Origin: Isoetes taiwanensis
Lineage: Eukaryota; Streptophyta; Lycopodiopsida; Isoetales; Isoetaceae
Assembly: GCA_021234155.1 (NCBI GenBank)
Contig: JAJEKV010000023.1
Span: forward strand, 7,292,009-7,356,008
Length of the DNA: 64,000 nucleotides
Direction: 5' to 3'
Shown: in pieces, positions 11,084 to 22,573 of the stretch
Layout of the letters: each line of letters starts with the position of its first letter
Position numbering within the stretch: position 1 is the stretch's first letter
The notes under the pieces: generated by a model
Told to the model about the DNA's origin: nothing
What the model saw: the letters and a program-made list of their open reading frames with translations, nothing else
Databases searched by the model: none
Translations under genes and position numbers: made by a program

Positions 11084-12736
11084 AGTCACATAATAGACAG
11101 ACCTTTCAAATAGTACAATGTCTTGCTTTTCCTGGCAATTTTATCTGATAAGATCATCACACTTTTGGCTCCTGTTGTTTCTTGGAGAAGATCTTCACTA
11201 CAGTGGTAGCTTGGAGAAGATCTTCAGTACAGTGGTAGCACATTTGGGTGAAGGACGGCTTTCAGTGAACATCATTTCCAATATTGTAAAGAATGGAGGT
11301 GCGTAATGCCAAATGTTTGGAAGAACCTAAATGTCTTATTTTTCAGCATGTGTTTCTAAAGAGACATGAACCTGAATTCATAGAATTCTACATAGCTCGA
11401 GTATACAACAAGGGACTGCCAAAGGCTGATGTATTTAGAAACAAGAAACAAGAGAAGTTCGACATCTGTATATTCATGACCTGAGAAGACAATTAAATCA
11501 GTTTATATGGGTATCAAACGTTAATGGCATTGGCATCACGAGGCATGCTTGCTTTTGCAATTCATGTTTGTTGTTGAAATATTTTTGGTGCATCTGCTGA
11601 CCCTGCTGTAGATGAATTTCTAGTGATGGAGTTCTCGAGTAAAACAAAGTGTAACATCTCATAGGTCTAGTAGAGATAAAGCCAGACAAGCAGTCCTAAT
11701 AGGTTAAAAATTGATAATAAACAGCCTGCTGTTTATGAGTGGTGGAACAAGCTTATTATAACGGATTAGTAGCTATCATAATAAGGCAATTATTAAATGT
11801 CAAGTTTTGGGGAGGAGAGGTCATGCAGATGTTGTCAAAATTGTTATACGAAGAACATATTTCTAGAGAATGATAAAATATGGATACATAGGCTGACTTG
11901 AAGGTGCTGCCATATCCTGGGCAGAGTTCTGAATTGGGCAACCAATATGCTACCAAAGTTTTGTTTCCGAGATTCTGTATGTCTCCAGATTTGTTGCCAT
12001 TAGAGAGAGAGAATGAAAAGAGTAGAGGTGGATCAAATTTGACTTAGGGTAACCCAGCACCGGTAATTTCAAGCAGGTCTAGTTTACCGGTTTCCAAGAC
12101 CACCGTTCCCATTGCACCTGCGATCATGTTTTAGCAGTTCTGGCAAAAACCAAGAAGACGACATGGCAAAAACCAAGAAGACGACAAACGAAATGAGGAA
12201 AATGACAAACTAAATCTTGCTATAGGACAAACTCAGTTCTGATTTTCAGAATTTAGAAGCTTCAGCAAAGTCAAAGTCCAGATGATGAGTGGGAATGCTA
12301 CTTCGGTGCCTGTAACTTGCAAGGTGTCACAGGTACCGGCCAGTTTTCGGCCTATGCCTTTTTCCTTCAGCTAATTAACCTCACAACTGATTGCAATTGC
12401 GTTGCAGAGTAAGATTTTAGACAATACACAAAGCAATGTCATCTACTTGCATGCCGGATGATGGGATATATCTGAAACAGGGATATGTGTCACAATCTTT
12501 ATCAATGGTTTATGTGACAGATGCTTCTCAAGTTCAATGCTCTGCCCTGCTTGTGCTTGCAGCTGTTTCTATCGAACGAATTGTAAATTAACCTAGAGAT
12601 CACATACCTTTTCGTGGCTGTTTCACTTTATAATTTACAAATAAACACCATAGCCCCCACTTTCATCGTCTGGATCATGTATAGAAGAACGATCAGATCA
12701 GCCTGCCAATCTTCAGCCCCAGGAAAATATAATAAT
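11084..12736. other. Region downstream of endonuclease V
   Basis: This presumably includes the 3' UTR and then spacer. Two short tandem repeats are visible: two 29-bp units at 11181-11238 (CTTGGAGAAGATCTTCA...) and two 22-bp units near 12143-12186 (GGCAAAAACCAAGAAGACGA). Small ORFs such as 11293-11484 show no family and no splice context. Confidence 0.4.
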
Positions 12737-13003
12737 TATTAACACAACGGAAATTGACACCGAAAAAGCATACGTTCCATTCAAAATAGAGAGGCCCTTA
12801 TACATCATGTGTCGGTGGTCAGAATAGCAATTCCCAACCGACCTGCTTGACATGCGGAAAGATTATGGCAACTCCATGTTTCCTGGGACATGCTAGACTC
12901 GACTGTGAACAGACCCTAACAACAGATAACAGCTGACCAGAACTTAACATGCTGACTCAGCAAATAGACCATAATACTTGTCAACAATTTGCTAATGCCA
13001 ACA
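12737..13003 (-). repeat. Copia-1 3' LTR, 267 bp
   Basis: On the minus strand it starts TGTTGGCATTAGC and ends GTGTTAATA. The end is TA rather than the canonical CA, and both copies share this. The purine tract lies immediately upstream on the minus strand. Confidence 0.92.
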
Positions 13004-13015
13004 CTCCCCCTCAAG
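13004..13015 (-). other. Copia-1 polypurine tract
   Basis: On the minus strand the sequence reads TTGAGGGGGAG directly in front of the 3' LTR. It is the plus-strand primer site during reverse transcription. Confidence 0.88.
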
Positions 13016-13067
13016 TATGAGTTGGTCTGAAATACTTGCTGATTCTGCAAACTGTAAAACGATCAAA

Positions 13068-13226
13068 ATGACAGAAATCAAATGAACTCCAAGAGCCATG
13101 ATGCTCAGTTTTAACCTGCTAAGCTCCATGTCTTGTAATGCTTAGAAATGACAGAAAACAAATGAACTCTAAGAGCCATGATGCTCAGTTTTGACCTGCA
13201 AAGCTCCATGTCTTGTAATGCTTAGA
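13068..13226. repeat. 79-80-bp tandem duplication in the copia-1 3' region
   Basis: Two adjacent copies (13068-13147 and 13148-13226) differ at a handful of bases, for example AGAAATC against AGAAAAC and CTAAGC against CAAAGC. They lie between the end of RNase H and the polypurine tract, an untranslated part of the element. Confidence 0.85.
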
Positions 13227-16200
13227 CTTTAACCATGCCAAGTTCTTCAAGGCATTCAGTAAACCTTTTCTTTGGTAGCGGTTTAGTGAATATATCACCG
13301 CCATATATCTTTGAGTGCTCACATCTTTGAATGATAATCTTGCCTTCCTCTACCTTTTCTCTAGTAAAATGATACTGGGCCTCAATGTGCTTGGCTTTCG
13401 AAAAATTGCTCGGATTTTTAACCAAGCTTACAGCTGCCCTATTGTCATTAGAAAGAACAGTAGGTTCCTTCTGCTCAGCCAAAAGATCTTTCATCAATCT
13501 CCTAAGCCATATGGCTTCCTTTGTCTTTACCGCGGATGGCCATATACTCGATTCACAACTACTTACCGCTAGGTGGCTTTACGTTTTTCTTTGGACCCGC
13601 TTACTACTCCCCTTGCACCGAAAAGAGAAGCCGGTACGAGACTTGCGAGTGGCTAAGTCACCTGCATAATCAGCATCAACATAACCTGAAAGTAGGAGTT
13701 TAGTAGCAGAGTTACCATGATAGGTGATTCCAAGATTGGGATGAGCATGCAGATAGCGCAAAATCCGCTTAAGCGCCTGCCAATGTGAAGGTCCAGGATG
13801 CTCCATGAACTGACTTACGGTTATGACACTCTCTGCCAAATCTGGTCTATTGCATACCATGAAATGCATGAGTGAACCAACAATGCTGCGGTATGGAATA
13901 TCCAATTCATAGTCCTTTGAAACGCGTGACTCAGAATCAAAAGTCAAAGCACAATTGGTGGCAGGAGTGCTCACTTCTTTACTGGACTTCATGTGACATT
14001 TCTGCAACAAAGAATCAATACCTTTGGATTGATGAAGAGTGATTGTCTGAGCCTTCTTGTCTCAAGAACCCGCATGCCCGTAAAAATACTTTAAATCACC
14101 CAAATCAGTCATATGAAATTGACGAGCCAAACTCTGCTTAGTATTTGCCATAAGGCAAGAATCATTGGCTGCAAGGATGAGGTCGTCCACATAAAGAACT
14201 ACTATGACAATGGAGGACCCGTGCTGCTTGATGTAAATATTCCAATCTGCATTACTTCTTGCAAAGCCTTGGGCAAAGAAAAAGGCATGAATGGTTTTGT
14301 ACCATAAGCGGGGACCGTTTTCATCCATAGATAGCTCGCTTGAGCTTGCAAACAAGGCCATTTTGCCCTTTAGCAAATCCCCGGGGCTGTCTCTCATATA
14401 AACTTCATCATGCAATTTGCCATGCAAGAAAGCACACTTGACATCCATCTGTTGCAGATCAAGGTCTAAGGCAGCAGCTATTGCCAAGATCACTCGAACA
14501 GAAGTGAGCCTAGCTACTGGAGCAAATGTTTCATGATAGTCAATGCCCTCCTTTTGAGAGCATCCTCTAGCAACAAGCCGGGCCTTGTACCGGGATACAC
14601 GATTGTGTTCATCATATTTCACTTTGAATATCCATTTGCTGCTGATAGCTTTTCTGCCTTTGGGAAGTGGACACAATTCCCATGTATCATTTTCAATAAG
14701 AGAGTTAAACTCTTCGTCCATGGCTTTGGTCCATGAGGCATGCTTTGGACTTGAGATGGCCTCTTGATGGGTGAGGGGTTCATCTATAGATGCAGCACTA
14801 TGGAGTGCAATATAGGCAGCACTGCGAGGCTTCCTGCTGTCAAGATAGTCCTTCATCCTTGAAGTGATTTTGGAAGTCCTTTTGGACCTGCGTGGGGAAT
14901 GTCCATCACTGGTAGTTTTCCCATCCTCAACGGGCAGCAAGGTTGATTCTCGGACTTGAGTCCGTGATGCAGCAGTGGGCAGTAGCACAAGCTCATCCTC
15001 AGATTCAGGTTCTGAGGGAACTTCTACCTCATCAAGTGGAGTGTCAGGCTGCTGGCCATGGGGTGCCTCGTCATCATCTGATTCTGTTTCAGAATCCTCA
15101 AAATCCAATGGCACAGTGCCTGTGGAAGAAGAGGGATTAGCTTGGCCAATGTGAAAATCATGTTCATGGAAGACCACACTCCTCCTGTGAATCATTTTCT
15201 TGGTACTGGGTACATACAATTTGTAGGCCTTCATATTGTCACTGTATCCTACAAACATACACTGAATAGCTTTGGCAGAGATCTTACCGTTTCTTCTCTC
15301 TGATTTGGATAAATGTGCGTATGCAGTACAGCCAAAAACCTTGAATTCATCTACAGAAGGTTTCTTCCCAGTCCAAGCCTCCTCAGGGACACAATTGGGA
15401 ACTGCTTTGGTAGGAATACGGTTGATGATAAAGACTGCTGTATTTACAGCTTCTGCCCAAAATATATAAGCAATATTCTTTGAGATGAGCATGGACCTCG
15501 CACTTTCAAGAACAGTACGGTTTTTGCGTTCAACAACTCCGTTTTGTTGATGTTCATGGGCAACAGAGGTATCATGATGAATGCCACAGTTTACTAAGAA
15601 ATCTGCAAATGCTTTGCTTATGAATTCTCCTCCCTGGTCAGTTCGAATGCTCTTAACTTTCCTTTCAGAAAAGTTTTCAGCCTGCAACTTCCAATGCTTA
15701 AAATGCTCAAATGCTTCTGACTTTTTCTGCATAAAGAAGACCCAGTTTTTCCTAGTAAAATCATCTATTATTAAAAGGAAATACCTTGAGCCGCCTATAG
15801 ACTTCACTCGGGCAGGTCCCCATACATCCATGTGAATCAAATCCATAGCCTGCTTTGCCCTGTGTGCCTTTGTTTTCTTATATGCTTTTCTGGCCAGTTT
15901 ACCTAGTGCACAACCCTCACATATTCCAACTGGTGATGTTACTTTAGGAAGACCATGTACATATTTCATACTTCGCATTTTCTTGAGGAGCTGATAATTG
16001 GCATGGCCAAGACGTTCGTGCCAAATCTGATTGATGTTTGTGCATTCTGCATTGAGAGCAGTGTGATAAGATTTTCCCTTGCTCCAGCTTATCTTATACA
16101 GTTTACCTTCACGTTCTCCCTTTGCTGTGATCATGTTATTTTGATCACGTACAAGGCATTGACCTCCTCCAAAGGTAACATACAGGCCTGCATCATCCAT

Positions 16201-16560
16201 CTTGGAAACAGATAACAAGTTTACTTCTAGATCAGGTACATATAAGGTTTCTTTGAGGCACAAGTTACCATTAGGTAATTCAAGGTTTACCTTCCCCTCT
16301 CCTTTAACATGCAGCACCCCTTTACCAATTTTGACTCTCCTACTACTGTGTGTTTCCACCAGATCACTAAACAGGTTCTTTTTACTTGTCATGTGATCAC
16401 TTGCACCTGAGTCAAGATACCAGACCCCAAAGGACGTTTCTGCAAGTAATCCATGGTGCAGGTAGTTTTCCCAAGGGCTTTGCTTGTGAGATTCAAGGAA
16501 ATCCTTTAATGTATAGATCATGCCTACAACACCTTCATACATCCATGTAAACAGCCACAA
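13222..16560 (-). pseudogene. Copia-1 pol (protease, integrase, RT, RNase H)
   Basis: The main frame, 16560-14062, is 832 codons. It contains protease YLDSGASDHMT, an integrase HHCC region ending C-GCALGK, the integrase core (MDVWGPA, then SIRTDQGGEF, then NGVVERKNRT) and reverse transcriptase with QMDVKCAFLHG and LYVDDLILA, the intact copia YVDD box. The same frame resumes after a stop at about 14060 with the rest of RT and the start of RNase H (YVDADYAGD at about 13640-13660) down to 13579, and again at 13497-13222 with LSNDNRAAVSLVKNP and a KHIEAQYHFTREKV motif. A scrambled stretch at about 13500-13600 replaces the usual SxxEAEY part of RNase H. Confidence 0.92.
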
Positions 16561-17566
16561 GAGATAAAGGAATACTTAGCTAGAGTACTGGTAGTTTTCC
16601 CCTCCTCAACACCTTCCCTTACTGCTACAAATGCTCTAGTTGCTGGGATCATTGAATCACTGCTATCAGAGTCTCCTCCTGAGTCTGAAGAGTCTTCTTT
16701 GGAGGCCTTGTGAGCATGCCCATGTGAATGCTTCCCTTTCTTTTTCGTTTCTTCCTTCTCAAACTGTTTTTTATGTTTCTTCTTCCTTTTGTCAAGTTCA
16801 GTACAGTCTTTGGCAATATGCCCCATCTTGTTACAGTTGTAGCATTTCCTTGTGTCACCAGACTCTCTTCCAACAAGTGCCTGCCCGTTTTGAACCAAGT
16901 TATCTTTTCCAGATCTTGCCTGATTCTTTTCTTCCATCAGAATTTGTTGACAGGCCCACTCTAATTCTACATGCTCAGCTGCTCCTATTAGATTTTTGAC
17001 ACTGTTGAATGATGCTGGAAGTCCAAGCAAAGAAAAGCTCCTACCAAAGCCAGATCATCCTCAAGGCCCTTCTCCATACCTTTGAGTTGTAGGGCAGCAG
17101 CTTTGATTCTGAGTATGTATTCCTCTGCTGATGTGCAGTCTTTAAGCTTTGTGGTAAAAACCACAGAATAGAGATTAGCTTGTTGTGAAAAATGCTTCCT
17201 TTTGTAGATGGAAATCAACTGTTCCCAAGCAGCTTTCGCACTCTCAGCAGCCTCAACCTGGGCTATCATAGTGTCATCCAAGTATCTCATCATACGATTC
17301 TTGGCTTCCCAATCTTTCTGCAGCCATTTAAGCAAGGCCTGCTTGTCTGCTTCTACTCCCTCAGATTCATCCTTACTGTCAGCCGAAGTAGCCCCTTTTA
17401 CGACCTGAGCAGCAGTGGGAGGTTTGGATGCCCTTGTTGCAGAGATGACCGGTCTTGGTTCATCTCCAGACACCACATGCCAAAGCCCTTTGGCAGACAA
17501 CTTCCCACGAACTTTGATGAACCAGTAGAATTCATTGGAGTGAGATAACTTCTCAATCCTTCCCAT
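16524..17566 (-). pseudogene. Copia-1 gag
   Basis: The start at 17566 gives MGRIEKLSHSNEFYWFIKVRG. The frame runs to 16988 with the copia UBN2-type helical domain (AWEQLISIYKRKHF, then LKGMEKGLEDDLALV). A frame change near 17030 leads into 17030-16524 with GLPASFNSVKNLI, then a zinc knuckle CYNCNKMGHIAKDC at about 16805-16850 and a lysine-rich tail. A second frame change near 16560 separates gag from pol. In live copia elements gag and pol form one ORF. Confidence 0.88.
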
Positions 17567-17610
17567 CTTCTTAGGGTACTGTCAATTCAGCAGAGCACTT
17601 GGATCGTGCC

Positions 17611-17622
17611 GCTCTGATACCA
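17611..17622 (-). other. Copia-1 primer-binding site
   Basis: On the minus strand the sequence is TGGTATCAGAGC, a perfect match to the plant initiator Met tRNA 3' end complement. It directly abuts the 5' LTR with no spacer. Confidence 0.93.
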
Positions 17623-17889
17623 TATTAACACAACGAAAATTGACACTGAAAAAGCATACGTTCCATTCAAAATAGAGAGGCCCTTATACATCATGTGTCG
17701 GTGGTCAGAATAGCAATTCCGAACCGACCTGCTTGACATGCGGAAAGATTATGGCAACTCCATGTTTCCTGGGACATGCTAGACTCGACTGTGAACAGAC
17801 CCTAACAACAGATAACAGCTGACCAGAACTTAACATGCTGACTCAGCAAATAGACCATAATACTTGTCAACAATTTGCTAATGCCAACA
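17623..17889 (-). repeat. Copia-1 5' LTR, 267 bp
   Basis: It pairs with 12737-13003 and has the same TGTTGG and TTAATA ends on the minus strand. It is followed on the plus strand by the target duplication ATAAT. Confidence 0.92.
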
Positions 17890-17894
17890 ATAAT

Positions 17895-18290
17895 GTCAAC
17901 CAAAAGTCTGGAGGTGGAGTAACTCTAATTGCATTTATGAATTGCCCTAAAAATTCGAAAACTGGGAATGCTGAGACCAAAAATCGAGCAGCTTCAACCA
18001 ATTGCATGAAAATGACTATTTTTTTTTAGCAGGGTTGCCTAACCCGAGGTACACACTTTCTTGCAATTCTAACTATGCCACGTGTCCTGCCACGTCAGCT
18101 TGATTGCATCTCAACCGTTTGATCCACTAATTTATGAATTCACGGCTACGAAAAATAGAAAAGCTATGGAAAATAAGGTCTCAAGTGATTCATGAATTGT
18201 GTTGTGTCACTACAGCATTCGGCTAAACTGTTTAAGAATTTTAGTTTTCCATCTGTACATGAAGGAGAGTTCTGTTAAGAAGTTTTAGCT
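17895..18290. other. Spacer upstream of the CBP3-like gene
   Basis: No gene is seen. It probably holds the promoter and leader of the next gene, since the copia insertion site lies only about 400 bases upstream of the proposed start. A T run lies at 18019-18027. Confidence 0.35.
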
Positions 18291-19090
18291 ATGGCGTTGG
18301 AGGAATTAGTGCGACCGCAACTCTGGCGGAGATGGTCATCTCTGTCGGAGATGAAGTCGTTCAGTTCACTGTCTTGACTCATTTTTTTCCATATTCATCA
18401 GCTGCCACTGCCATTTCACAAGATGGATCATTTAGAATTTAGGATTTAAAACCTAGTTCATTGAATTGCAGAAAGGCTCTCCTTTATGGGCTGAAGATCC
18501 TGAACCTCGTGGATGGCAAGGATTCCCGCTCAAATTGCTTGGTTTTTACTCTCGCCTGAGCAAGTTCATACGACAAGCCAAGCGACTATATACACGAATT
18601 CAAGAACGAGTGGCTGATCCACAATTATATACAAGTAAGTACTTGTCTCTATTGTACACCTAAAATGTGGTCATTTGAAAAAACTTGCCTCTAATTATTT
18701 AAGTTATGGAACTTCATTGATGATCCACAATTGTATACAAGTAAGTACTTGTCTCTATTGTACACCTAAAATGTGGTCATTTGAAAAAACTTGCCTCTAA
18801 TTATTTAAGTTATGGAACTTCATTGACAGCTTTTGGCTTAGAAAGGAGTTTCAGAACAACCCATGCAATGTTAGTTGTCCATACGTGGCTATGCCTTGTT
18901 CGACTATGTGCAGAAGGCAAGCTTGGAACGCAGGTTGGACAATATCTGTATGACATCTTTAATCATGATTTGGAGCAAAGGGTGGTGGCAGAATGGGTAT
19001 TTTAGTCTTCACCATTCTGAATGAAAAGCAAGTCTTGATTGGACTATACACAGGTCAAAATGCTGCTATCCAAATGGGTGAAGGAACTGG

Positions 19091-19127
<37 letters not shown>

Positions 19128-19260
19128 TAAGAGTATGTATTATTATATAAAAATTTACATAGGATATCCCCAAATGGGATTGATGGAAAGAATTATCACA
19201 AAGCGGATTTCTATGGAGCTATTTCTGTTTATGACAAGGCTATGCAACCCAGTTGTATTT
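18291..19260 (+). CDS. CBP3-like ubiquinol-cytochrome c chaperone, incomplete or broken gene
   Basis: Exons with matching phase: 18472-18634, 18830-18996 and 19054-19092, then KADFYGAISVYDKAMQ at 19200-19247 after a poly-T insert. The reading PLKLLGFYSRLSKFIRQAKRLY, HTWLCLVRLCAEG, LYDIFNHDLEQRV and MLLSKWVKELE-KADFYGAI follows the Ubiquinol-cyt_C_chap family, which helps assemble cytochrome b and complex III in mitochondria. A candidate first exon starts at ATG 18291 (MALEELVRPQLWRRWSS), arginine-rich as in a mitochondrial presequence, but its donor is not clear. The C-terminal exons expected after AYDxAMxP were not found. The exon insert and the donor duplication suggest a pseudogene, though splicing round both cannot be excluded. 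Confidence 0.65.
18616..18827 (+). repeat. 106-bp tandem duplication spanning an exon end and splice donor
   Basis: The units start GATCCACAATTATATAC at 18616 and GATCCACAATTGTATAC at 18722 and run to the next exon. Both contain the donor ACAA|GTAAGTACTT. Only the second unit ends in the acceptor TTGACAG; the first has TTGATGA at that place. Confidence 0.88.
19093..19199 (-). mobile_element. Antisense retroposon insert with 30-base poly-T in a CBP3-like exon
   Basis: The coding sequence breaks after the Glu codon at 19090-19092 and resumes in phase at AAAGCG, about 19200. The insert starts with some 30 T residues, then TGAGGGTAAGAGTATG and an AT-rich tail. A poly-T start on the plus strand means a poly-A-tailed retroposon in minus orientation, perhaps only a LINE 3' tail. 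The repeated CAAATGGG before and inside the insert could be part of a decayed target duplication, but no clean one is visible. Confidence 0.6.
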
Positions 19261-19348
19261 ATGTTGTCCTAGTGTATGAATGTTGTTTGTCAATGTCTGG
19301 CACAACTAGTTCCTACATTTTTTCAGTTTGCAGTCTCTTCGTTTCTAC

Positions 19349-20190
19349 TGTGTTTCTCATTCTAGAACCATTGTTGTGTTGCCACAAGCAGAGATTATAC
19401 TATTTGAATTAATCTGGCTTTTGGTGCTAACAACCATGCCTTATTCTTCCACAAGAGCTGCTTAACTAATTCTTATGACCTATTCACATATCTTTCGTGG
19501 TCTACGTAGCCTAGTTATACCATTTTGCCGTGTGCTCCTTGTGACACAAATTTTTTCCAAAATTATTTTTGCTCCGAGTTCTATATGCTATAACCGTTGC
19601 TACCAGAATCCAAGGCATTTCTGATAAGAAAGCACTCTTTATTCACAGGACTGAAGAACTATTCATTTTTCTTTCTACAAATATAGAAACTCATATAGTT
19701 GGATGGCATATCTCTACTTAGATGCAGACAACAATGTGGAGTATTTTGCATATACTAGTCTGCATTTGTTGCATACTAGTCTGCATATTAGTATTTTGCA
19801 TTGTGTTTCTCATTCTAGAACCATTGTTGTGTTGCCACAAGCAGAGACTATACTATTTGAATCAATTTGGCTTTTGGTACTAACCACCATGTCTTATTCT
19901 TTCACAAGATCTGCTTAACTAATTCTTATGACCTATTAGCTTTCGTGTAGTCTAGTTATACCATTCTGCAATGTGCGCCTTGTGCCATAACTTTTTTCCA
20001 AAATTATTTTTGCTCCGAGTTCTATATGCTATAACTGTTACTAGAATCCAAGGCATTTCTGATAAGAAAGCACTCTTTATTCACAGGACTGAAGAACTAT
20101 CTATTTTTCTTTCTGTACGTATAGAAACTCATATAGTTGGATGGCATAGCTCTACTTAGATGCAGACAACAATTTGGAGTATTTTGCATG
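19349..20190 (+). repeat. Tandem duplication, unit about 453 bp
   Basis: Two adjacent units, about 19349-19801 and 19802-20190, share long runs such as TCTCATTCTAGAACCATTG and ATTTTTGCTCCGAGTTCTAT with scattered substitutions and small indels. Neither is coding. They lie where the 3' introns or UTR of the CBP3-like gene would be. Confidence 0.85.
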
Positions 20191-22573
20191 CTAGTTTGCC
20201 GCTTGAACATTACTCTCATGTTCTAAAAGACTAATTGTATTCGGTTGTTAAGATATCTATTTCTGTTGCTACTTCTTGAATGCAGATGATTAGTGTATTG
20301 CAAGATCTTTTGTGGAACTTTGGTTGCAGGGCTTTTTGTAGTTTTATGCCTTATAGGTTTAAGAACTTTTTGCTTTCTAGTGAATGGAGTACAGCTAAAT
20401 GCTATGCCTTCTTTCCAATTGGAACTCTTAGATTATAGTAATTTTGAATAGCAGCACCAACTTTTGCAGTTTTTTACAAGTGTATCATACCTATATATCC
20501 TTTAGTGTTAGTCCACTTCAGTCTATATAATACATTTGTTGGAAAAATGGTTTGCTGCTCCCTTTTTAGCTTTTGCTAGCCATTGAAAGTCATGTTATCA
20601 ATCTTTCTTATCTTCCTTTTCTTCGTGTGTGCCATTCATCAAATGAGTTCCGTCAAATATGTACAGAAACTAATTTGACAGTTTTGACATGTTCTAAGAT
20701 GAATGGTGCTGAATGTGCATCCCACCGCCTATAGAGAACCAAAATGCAGTAATATTACCAAGATTTCTATCTTCTGAATAAAAAAAATACAAGATAAACA
20801 TGTGATCCAGCATGTTTATGCTCCGCTACATAGATTGTAGAATCATGTATCTGCAGAGAAGGCAAAGCAGAATGATAGCAGATGAAGCAGAATTAGATCA
20901 TGAAAAGGCAGAGGAAATTTTATAAAAATAGATAGAGGTAAATGTGTAACATACCAAGATTAATGCTTATGAAATGAAATGAAATCTTCTATTATTTTAT
21001 GTGTGGAACTTCTTGCAATGAAACTTCCTTCATGTTTTTTATTTTAATTTTGTGCTTTGCTTTTGTTGTAATAGACACTGCTTTACAACATTCTCATCAT
21101 GGTTTATGGCAAATGCGACCAATTTGCACGTGCATTTAGGGTGGGATTATCTTAACTTTTCTCCTCCATGTAATTAATACATTATGGTATGGTCTATGTG
21201 TATTAATGAGCAAAATCACTTAAAACCAAGTTATGGTATAATTGTATAATCTGTATACTTAAAGCCTTCATCCAACATATTCTTGTCTCATCCACTGGAC
21301 GACGAGTTGATGAGTTTTTCAACTTGCATTGCATATTTTCCTAAGAAGATGCTTAAAGAGATTAATGTCCCGAGTATATGCGTTGTCTAGACACCATGAT
21401 TATCCCATCATTATACCATTATTTATATAGGAAGATTCACGCATAACTGATTTGAAGGAAAAACTCACATTTGAGACCTTTGTCGTAGATGAGCAGATGC
21501 TTTTGAAGCTCTTGTTTAATGGATACTGCTTGTAAAGAGCTTGGTCACTCATAGGAATGTGAAGATGGATACAATGAATACTCTTTGCAAAATAAATTAT
21601 GGACGACAAATCAGGAACACGTAAAACAAAGACTGAACTATTTTATAGTGCAGATTTGAGCATCTGATCATATTTTATCTTTGCAAACACAATAAATTTC
21701 ACTCATGTAATAACACAGAAAATATGTTTGTAATTCGATTTGTGTTCTCTAGAAAATTTATTCGATTGCTAAACAAAAGGGTCTGCATCGTCGTAAAATG
21801 AGCTTAGCCCTAATGCCCAGTAGTGGACGGCCCAATTCGATTTGTGCTCTCTAGAAAATCAATTCGATTGCTAATTCTCTGAGGCATGCATAACTTCCCA
21901 ACGCAAGGCGGGCATAACTTCCCAATGCTATGCTCCCCTAACAGCCTAGAATTTCAATGAATTTCGGAGACTGTAGATGAAATTCAACAATTCTAATGCC
22001 CTCCACATGCATAGAAATCTTATCTGGCTGCAACGTGGATAGCTTCAGATTGCTTCAAAGTCACAACTCGTTTTTGTGCAAACGTTCCAAAAAATTTATT
22101 TTTGGTGAACATTTCTATGGTTTCAAACTTGTGGGGATGGAACCACTATTAACCTAATATCTAACATTTGACAAAATAGAAGTTGAGCCATTTTTTTTTT
22201 CATGGGGTGTATTTCGATTATGCCACACGGCATCCTTCGTCACTGCGAAATGGAAACCGGTTGATTGATTCCGCTTAGTAGGTAAATAAAAACCGGTTTA
22301 GCAGGTAAATATATGGTAGAAATGGGACATAAAGTGGAAAAGAAGAAGATTTAGGCATTTTGATGTTTCGAAAACAAAGGGTTTACACAAAGTAGCAAAC
22401 CGAGGATCAGCATAAAGCTCATCTTTTTCAGTTTTGAGGTGCCCATGTTCCATATTTGTTGGCTAAGTAGCTTACAAAATTATGTAGAAAACCATAGAAC
22501 CGACCAGATCTATGTGGAATCCCATTTTCCTTTCCGTATACAATGCAATGTTCTGGAATGGCCACTCTAAGGT
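20191..22573. other. AT-rich non-coding stretch
   Basis: No gene or element with ends is seen. A short duplication of AATTCGATTTGTG-TCTCTAGAAAAT occurs at about 21735 and 21834, and TAACTTCCCAA occurs twice near 21890 and 21915. ORFs here are all under 70 codons without motifs. Confidence 0.4.

Larger units (their letters stand above)
12737..17889 (-). mobile_element. Copia-1: structurally complete Ty1/copia retrotransposon
   Basis: The element is 5153 bp, transcribed from right to left. It has two 267-bp LTRs, a Met-tRNA primer site next to the right LTR, a polypurine tract next to the left LTR and a 5-bp target duplication ATAAT at 12732-12736 and 17890-17894. I count three differences between the LTRs, so insertion is recent. 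Gene order is gag, protease, integrase, reverse transcriptase, RNase H, which defines copia. Two frame changes in gag and stops in pol make this copy non-autonomous, while its ends remain intact. Confidence 0.95.

Noticed and set aside
11293-11484. Small ORF after the endonuclease V gene as an extra exon
   Set aside because: The reading frame of endonuclease V closes properly at 11083, and this ORF shows no homology or splice link.
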